From assembly GCF_000346465.2 (NCBI RefSeq), contig NC_034015.1:10805867-10869866 (forward strand): a stretch of DNA of 64,000 nucleotides, read 5' to 3'. The position numbers were made by a program, and so were the translations under genes. The notes beneath the pieces are model-generated. The model did no database searches. It saw only the letters and a program-made list of their open reading frames with translations, and had not been told where the DNA came from. This document shows positions 59,214-64,000 of the stretch, piece by piece (within the stretch, counting starts at the first letter, position 1; every line of letters starts with the position of its first letter). This DNA comes from Prunus persica (lineage: Eukaryota; Streptophyta; Magnoliopsida; Rosales; Rosaceae).

Positions 59214-59339
59214 TAGGCAGTTGCATTTTGGCGTCGGATCTCCACATGCGTTTCAGCATCGGATTTCCACCACAATCCTTTTTGCATTTTCTTTATGTTT
59301 GGAATAAGTTACAGAGACTCTTTGGGTTGTCTGTGTAGT

Positions 59340-59533
59340 TTTCAGCTCTCCTTTTGTGAGAGCTTTTCACCTCTCATTTGTGAGAGCTTTTCACCTCTCA
59401 TTTGTGAGAGATTTTCATCTCTCTTTTGTGAGAGATTTTCGTCTCTATTTTGTGAGAGCTTTTCATCTCTCCTTTGTGAGAGCTTTTCATCTCTCCTTTG
59501 TGAGAGCTTTTCATCTCTCCTTTGTGAGAGTTT
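59340..59533. repeat. Eight-copy 24-bp tandem repeat with internal hairpin
   Basis: Unit TTTTCACCTCTC + NTTTGTGAGAGC. Each unit contains CTCTC...GAGAG, so every copy can form a small stem. Because the period is a multiple of three, two frames stay open (8-residue repeats such as FVRAFHLS); I see no start, splice or domain evidence that these are expressed. Confidence 0.9.
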
Positions 59534-59888
59534 TATTTGTATTGTTATGGCTTGATTTTTTCAAGCTTTATCTCTATTTGATTATTCTGAGTTTGCAATC
59601 TTAGTTGGGATGCCTATGCCAAAATTTCTTCGATCTTGAGTGATTGTTAGTGGAAGCGCACCATATTATTTTAATTTTGATGTTAGACCGCTCCGTTATT
59701 GTAATGGTCCTTATTTGTATTGTTATGGCTTGATTTTTTCAAACTTTATCTCTGTTTGATTATTCTGAGTTTGCAATCTTAATTGGGATGCCTATGCCAG
59801 AGTTTCTTCGATCTTGAGTGATTGTTAGTGGAGGCGCACCAAATTATTTTAATTTTGATGTTAGACCACTCCGTTATTGTAATGGTCC
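59533..59888. repeat. Two-copy 178-bp tandem repeat
   Basis: ATTTGTATTGTTATGGCTTG...CTCCGTTATTGTAATGG appears at 59533-59710 and again at 59711-59888 with about ten differences. It begins where the 24-bp array ends. Confidence 0.85.
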
Positions 59889-60405
59889 TTTATAGCTAGT
59901 GACTTTTTTTGACTAAATTATAAACGCAATCCTAAAATTTCTCAAAAAAAAAGAAAGAAAAGTTTTGTGCGCCATATTAAGTCACTTAGTGATGTAGATA
60001 TGAAAGTTTCCTTTGTTTTACATATAACTAATTTGGATCAATTACGTTTTGCATCTCTATGGCTTGAGGTGAGTGAGAGTTGGTTCATGGCCTCTAAAAA
60101 CTAACAAAAGCAACCCCTAAAGTTACAAATAGTATAATCAACATTATACATTGATAAAAAGTTTAAAGTAATGCTAGAAAGATCATATTTGTATAGAGAA
60201 AAAAAAAATCATTACATTAAAAAAAGAACGATAATTTTTTTTAAAAAAAATTGATTACAAAATAACATAAGAACAAAAACAAGGACACAACCCCAAAATT
60301 TATATTAGGGTTAGTCATTTATTCTTTTAAACAAAACAAAAAAAGGGCAACAAATTTTCAATCTTCTCAATCCCATGCACCAAAATAGGTTAGTGTGTTA
60401 TATCA
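59889..60405. other. Intergenic, no gene recognised
   Basis: AT-rich DNA that includes the defensin 3' untranslated region at its right end. Confidence 0.4.
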
Positions 60406-60795
60406 CTAACATTTCTTAGTGCATGTACATCTCAGCCTGAAGCCAGGACATTTGCCTCCCATGAAGCCCTCTTTTTGGCAAGCCTCTGCACATCTGCTTG
60501 ATCGTAAGCAAAATCCCTTGAATTTCGTGCTCAGAGACTCACAAGTCCTTGACTCCTCCTTTGTTGCGACCTTGCCCTCAGCAACCATTGGACCCGTCCC
60601 TGCCAAACATTCATCGATAAAAATTAACGAGAGAAGGTGGATTCAAACTTGAAACATCTTCTAGCATTGGAAAGAAATATACCACTAATCAAATATAAAA
60701 ATAAAATTAAAATGAGGAAAGAGAGAGATACCAATAGCCCCAAGGAGCAAGACGAGGATGAAGACAGTTGAAAACATACGTCTAGATCCCTCCAT
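60406..60795 (-). CDS. Plant defensin (CSab, gamma-thionin family), secreted
   Basis: Small secreted antimicrobial-type peptide. Exons 60795-60732 (64 nt) and 60599-60406 (194 nt, TAA/TGA end included) give 85 residues; the 132-bp intron interrupts the signal region after GAI, as is usual for plant defensins. Residues 1 to about 30 form the signal peptide (MEGSRRMFSTVFILVLLLGA then a Gly-rich end). The mature part starts near VATKEESRTC and has eight Cys spaced C-X10-C-X5-C-X3-C-X9-C-X6-C-X1-C-X3-C, the exact plant defensin pattern for four disulfides. It is basic, with Lys/Arg-rich loops. The conserved Gly before Cys5 and the aromatic residue before Cys2 are present. A TATA box lies about 110 bp upstream. 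The antifungal role is inferred from the family. Confidence 0.93.
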
Positions 60796-60903
60796 CTTGA
60801 TTTTTGTGTATGTACGTGCACGTGTGTGAAACAGAAAGATAGACGGAGGGATGTTGAATGTTGATTCAAGATGCCTTGATTCATAGGTGAACCTTCCAAG
60901 GCC

Positions 60904-60912
60904 CTTTATATA
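60904..60912 (-). promoter_or_regulatory. TATA box of the defensin gene
   Basis: CTATATAAAG on the minus strand about 110 bp before the start codon, a good fit to a plant TATA box with a short leader. Confidence 0.7.
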
Positions 60913-60936
60913 GAGTTGTTATGAAGCAAATTAAGT

Positions 60937-61790
60937 ACATTTCCGTAAAGGGCGGTATGGTGAGAAATAGAGAGTGGATGGAAATTTAACATTTGTTATT
61001 ATCACCTAACACTTAATTAGCCCATTTTGTGCCTACATGGATGATAAACCTAAATTAACATATCAATTTTTTTTTTTGGGTAACTAAATTAACATGTCAT
61101 ATGGACCTCAAATAAGAACTTCTAGAAAATCTTTAACCTTCTATTTAACCCTTTTTTTTTTTGTTGGACATATTCTATTTAACCTTCTAGTATAGGTGAT
61201 GTGTCAACTCTTCTTTTTTTTAGATGGATGTGTCAACTCTTTAATCATTTGTAATTTGACGCACAAAAGTGCCAGAGGGAATGCTAGCAACCTTCTCTCT
61301 AACCTTCTCCTTTGAACCTTCTTCATTTTCCTCATGACATGACATGTGTTACTTTTCTTATACTTAAAACAATGTCATCAATGCATCACACAATATAATT
61401 TTTATTTTCCAAGTTTACCCTTATTAAATGTTTTGGATTTTTTGTTTCCTTTATTTATTCTTTTTTTAAAAAACTATTTTACAACCTTGTTAAAAAAAAT
61501 TAAATAAGATAAAACGTCAGCTTTTTTTGAAAAAAAAAAATGTATGTTTTTTTTTTTTTCAAGCTCTGTTTGTTTGATAAACACAAAAGAATTTAGACCA
61601 CTATTGATTGATACTTAACCATACTCGATGGATGATTCTTTTGCCCTAAAACAGTCAAATTTGTCTAAGGTGGAAGCTACACATGTGATGTTTACATAGC
61701 CATTGCAATGACCAATAGAAACAAAGAGAAAATAGGAGTTTCATTTCTCTAGAGAGAAAAAAAAAAAGAAGTTTTTTTTTAAAATAAAAA
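60937..61790. repeat. Left arm of a large inverted repeat (defensin upstream region)
   Basis: From TACATTTCCGTAAAGGGCGG through AATGCTAGCAACCTTCTC to ATTTCTCTAGAGAG, this stretch is the reverse complement of 64000-63180, with scattered substitutions and small indels. It comprises the defensin upstream region plus half of a foldback element. Confidence 0.85.
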
Positions 61791-61829
61791 AAAATTGACG
61801 TTTTTTTTATTTATTTAATTTTTTAATAC

Positions 61830-62122
61830 ATTGAGTATCCATATCGATTGGTAATTATCTTTTGTCAAGACAATAGAAAATGATTTAATTTTTACAATAG
61901 TTCTTGCATGCTAATCAATTACCATATCCGAATAAAATGACATAATATATTCTTGCTGGCTGCTTATAGCTTGCATTCATGTTTGTATTGGACTCGACTC
62001 ACAAAGATTCAGAAGTTTTTAAACCAAAAGGAAATTGAAGAAATAGATGGAAATCTAATGTACGAACATGATTGTTTTTGGCATAAAGTTTAGGTTGGAG
62101 GCTATGATTTCAGCAACTTCCT
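61830..62122. repeat. Rearranged copy of the 58965-59213 segment
   Basis: First part direct (ATTGAGTATCCATATCGATT, TTTTGTCAAGACAA), second part inverted (AAAAGGAAATTGAAGAAATA through GATTTCAGCAACTTCC), relative to 58965-59213. About 35 bp of other DNA lies between the parts. Confidence 0.75.
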
Positions 62123-62335
62123 TTTGTCACCAACAAATATAGAAAAGGGTGGGGAAAAGTAATTAAATGAGGCACTTCAAAATAATGGGCCTTTTTTTTG
62201 TTTGTTTTTTAATCAAAGGACAAGTCGATTTTAATAATGCTTGAATATGTACAGTAGGTTTTTTTGTTTTGTTTTGTTTTTATTTTTTATTTTTTGAAAA
62301 ATTAGCGATAATTGTATTCAATAATTAGATACAAA

Positions 62336-62421
62336 GATCAAATACTAATAAAATGGTTAATATAAAGATGTATGCACAATCAAATACTAATAAAATGGTT
62401 AATATAAAGATGTATGCACAA
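62336..62421. repeat. Two-copy 42-bp tandem repeat
   Basis: CAAATACTAATAAAATGG...ATGTATGCACAAT occurs twice with no visible difference. Confidence 0.9.
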
Positions 62422-62754
62422 TAACCGCAAAGGGTTAATCCATATAGAAGAGGATACACCCGCGACATCGCACAACTTGTATCTCCACTAATAGCCCTAA
62501 AAGACCAATACATTTTAATGTAATAGTCACATGCCTGAGCAAATCAAACATGTAATAAAATGCCCAAAATTACAAATACAACGACAACTAACTCTCACCA
62601 GCAGAGACTAAAACACAAATAAACACCCAACTATCATAAACCATAATTATTAATTAATTGTGATTCGAGGCATGCAACAGTTTGGTTTCCGTATTTTAAA
62701 AAAGTAGGAAAACGACCCTTCAAATTATAATTTATTACACTATTGGCCTTTGGG

Positions 62755-63657
62755 GAATGCTAACAACCTTCTCTCTAACCTTCTCCTTTGAACTTTCTCC
62801 ATTTTCCTCATGACATGACATATGTCACTTTTCTTAAACTTAAAACAATGTCATCATCAATGCAAAGGACCCACTAGTGTAGTGGTTTGGAGTATTTACT
62901 CTCTCAGGCAAGATCCTGGGTTCGAGTCCTAACATCCGTGTAGTGTGTGTGAGTTTAATATGCTATCACCCCTCTCAATAGAAAAGGTTCTATAAATAAT
63001 AAAAAATTAAAAAAATTAAGAAAAAAAAACAATGTCATCAATGCATCACACAATATAATTTTTATTTTCCAAGTTTACCCTTATTAAATTTATTATTATT
63101 ATTATTTTTTACAACAACCTTGTTAAAAAATTAAATAAATAAATAAAAAGCCAAATTTTTTTTTTAATTTTTAAAAGACGTCTTTTTTTTTTCTCTCTAG
63201 AGAAATGAAATTTCTATTTTCTCTTTGTTTCTATTGGTCATTGCAATGGCTATGTAAACATCACATGTGCAGCTTTCGCCTTAGACATATTTGACTGTTT
63301 TAGGGCAAAAGAATCATCCTTCGAGCATGGTTAAGTATCAATCAATAGTGGTCTAAATTCTTTTGTGTTTATAAAACAAATAGAGCTTGAAAAGAAAAAC
63401 ATAGATTTTTTTTCAAAAAAAGCTGACGTTTTTTCTTATTTAATTTTTTTTTAAAAGGTTGTAAAATAGTTTTTTAAAAAAAAGAATAAATGAAGGGAAA
63501 AAAAATCCAATACATTGAATAAGGGTAAATTTGAAAAATAAAAAGTAGTTTGTGTGATGCATTAATGACATTGTTTTAAGTGTAATGAAATTGACACATA
63601 TCCTGAGAAGAAGAGAGAATGTCCAAAAGAGAATGTTAGAGAGAAGGTTGCTAGCAT
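62755..63657. mobile_element. Foldback element with a nested SINE
   Basis: Begins GGGAATGCTAACAACC and ends GGTTGCTAGCATTCCC. The two halves are inverted copies (CTTCTCTCTAACCTTCTC, ACAATGTCAT, AAGTTTACCCTTATT and so on), so nearly the whole element folds on itself once the SINE at 62865-63025 is removed. No transposase. A related half copy lies at 61276-61790. Confidence 0.65.
62865..63025 (+). mobile_element. tRNA-derived SINE, family A, with target duplication
   Basis: GTGTAGTGGTTTGGAG (A box), GATCCTGGGTTCGAGTCC (B box), GTGTAGTGTGTGTGAGTTTA, then an A/T-rich tail. The left flank (AAAACAATGTCATCATCAA) and right flank (AAAACAATGTCATCAATGCA) are near-identical, a target duplication of about 20 bp; the intact site is seen at 61363-61383. 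Confidence 0.8.
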
Positions 63658-64000
63658 TCCCTCTGACACTTTTATGCGTCAAATTACAAATGATTAAAGA
63701 GTTGACACATCCATCTAAAAAAAAGAAGAGTTGACACATCACCTATACTAGAAGGTTAAATAGAATATGTCCAACAACAAAAAAGATTAAATAGAAGGTT
63801 ACATATTTTCTAGAAGTTCTTATTTGAGGTCCATATGACATGTTAATTTAGTTACCCAAAAAAAAAAAAGATATGTTAATTTAGGTTTATCATCCATGTA
63901 GGCACAAAATGGGCTAATTAAGTGTTAGGTGATAATAACAAATGTTAAATTTCCATCCACTCTCTATTTTTCACCATGTACCGCCCTTCACGGAAATGTA
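63180..64000. repeat. Right arm of the large inverted repeat, cut by the window edge
   Basis: Reverse complement of 60937-61790. Its last bases (CCGCCCTTCACGGAAATGTA) match the sequence 142 bp upstream of the defensin start codon, so the repeat probably continues past the window. Confidence 0.85.

Larger units (their letters stand above)
61800..62750. other. Spacer between the inverted arms, no gene recognised
   Basis: Contains the 61830-62122 copy of the 58965-59213 segment and a 42-bp tandem pair near 62336-62421. The rest is AT-rich. Confidence 0.5.

Noticed and set aside
59295..59604. Two overlapping frames with 8-residue repeats
   Set aside because: Open only because the 24-bp DNA repeat is a multiple of three; no start context or neighbouring exons.

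Overview
This is nuclear DNA of a flowering plant. It is AT-rich, with intron-containing genes bounded by GT..AG, plant-specific families (a bHLH factor of the bHLH48/60 type, an LRR-III receptor kinase, a CSab defensin), and many MITE, SINE, LINE and LTR-element copies. The gene set and repeat style suggest a rosid, plausibly Rosaceae; that placement is inference from protein flavour and repeat style, not a computed match.

Layout. 1-2.4 kb: 5' half of a bHLH gene (minus strand), its 3' half off the left edge. 2.4-7.8 kb: gene-free, with two SINEs, a LINE 3' fragment and a foldback element. 7.8-14.0 kb: a complete LTR retrotransposon with near-identical LTRs and a perfect 5-bp target duplication. 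It lies on the minus strand and carries no gag-pol, but holds a coiled-coil gene on the opposite strand and arrays of small hairpins. 14-19.6 kb: MITEs and unrecognised DNA. 20.0-23.6 kb: a four-exon cornichon gene (minus). 24.6-26.5 kb: a TIR element carrying a decayed LRR receptor-kinase fragment. 27-33 kb: repeats, a LINE 3' end, a 79-bp tandem array, a broken transposon ORF and a MITE that ends about 90 bp before the next start codon.

33-55.3 kb is the gene-rich part, all on the plus strand: a 13-exon plastid-type MurD ligase, a five-exon OTU cysteine protease, a 14-exon WDR55-like WD40 protein and a two-exon LRR-III receptor whose kinase domain lacks the catalytic residues. These genes have unrelated roles and are simply neighbours.

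55.3-64 kb: MITE and foldback elements, 24-bp and 178-bp tandem repeats, then a two-exon defensin (minus). The defensin upstream region is repeated in inverted orientation and runs into the right edge of the window, which predicts a second, divergently oriented defensin just outside. A SINE insertion with its target duplication is visible inside the inverted copy.

The strongest leads are the minus-strand LTR element with its antisense gene and covarying hairpin array, the retained MurD gene, the TIR element with a captured receptor-kinase fragment, and the inverted defensin promoter duplication. Exon boundaries were read by eye from frame continuity and splice signals.
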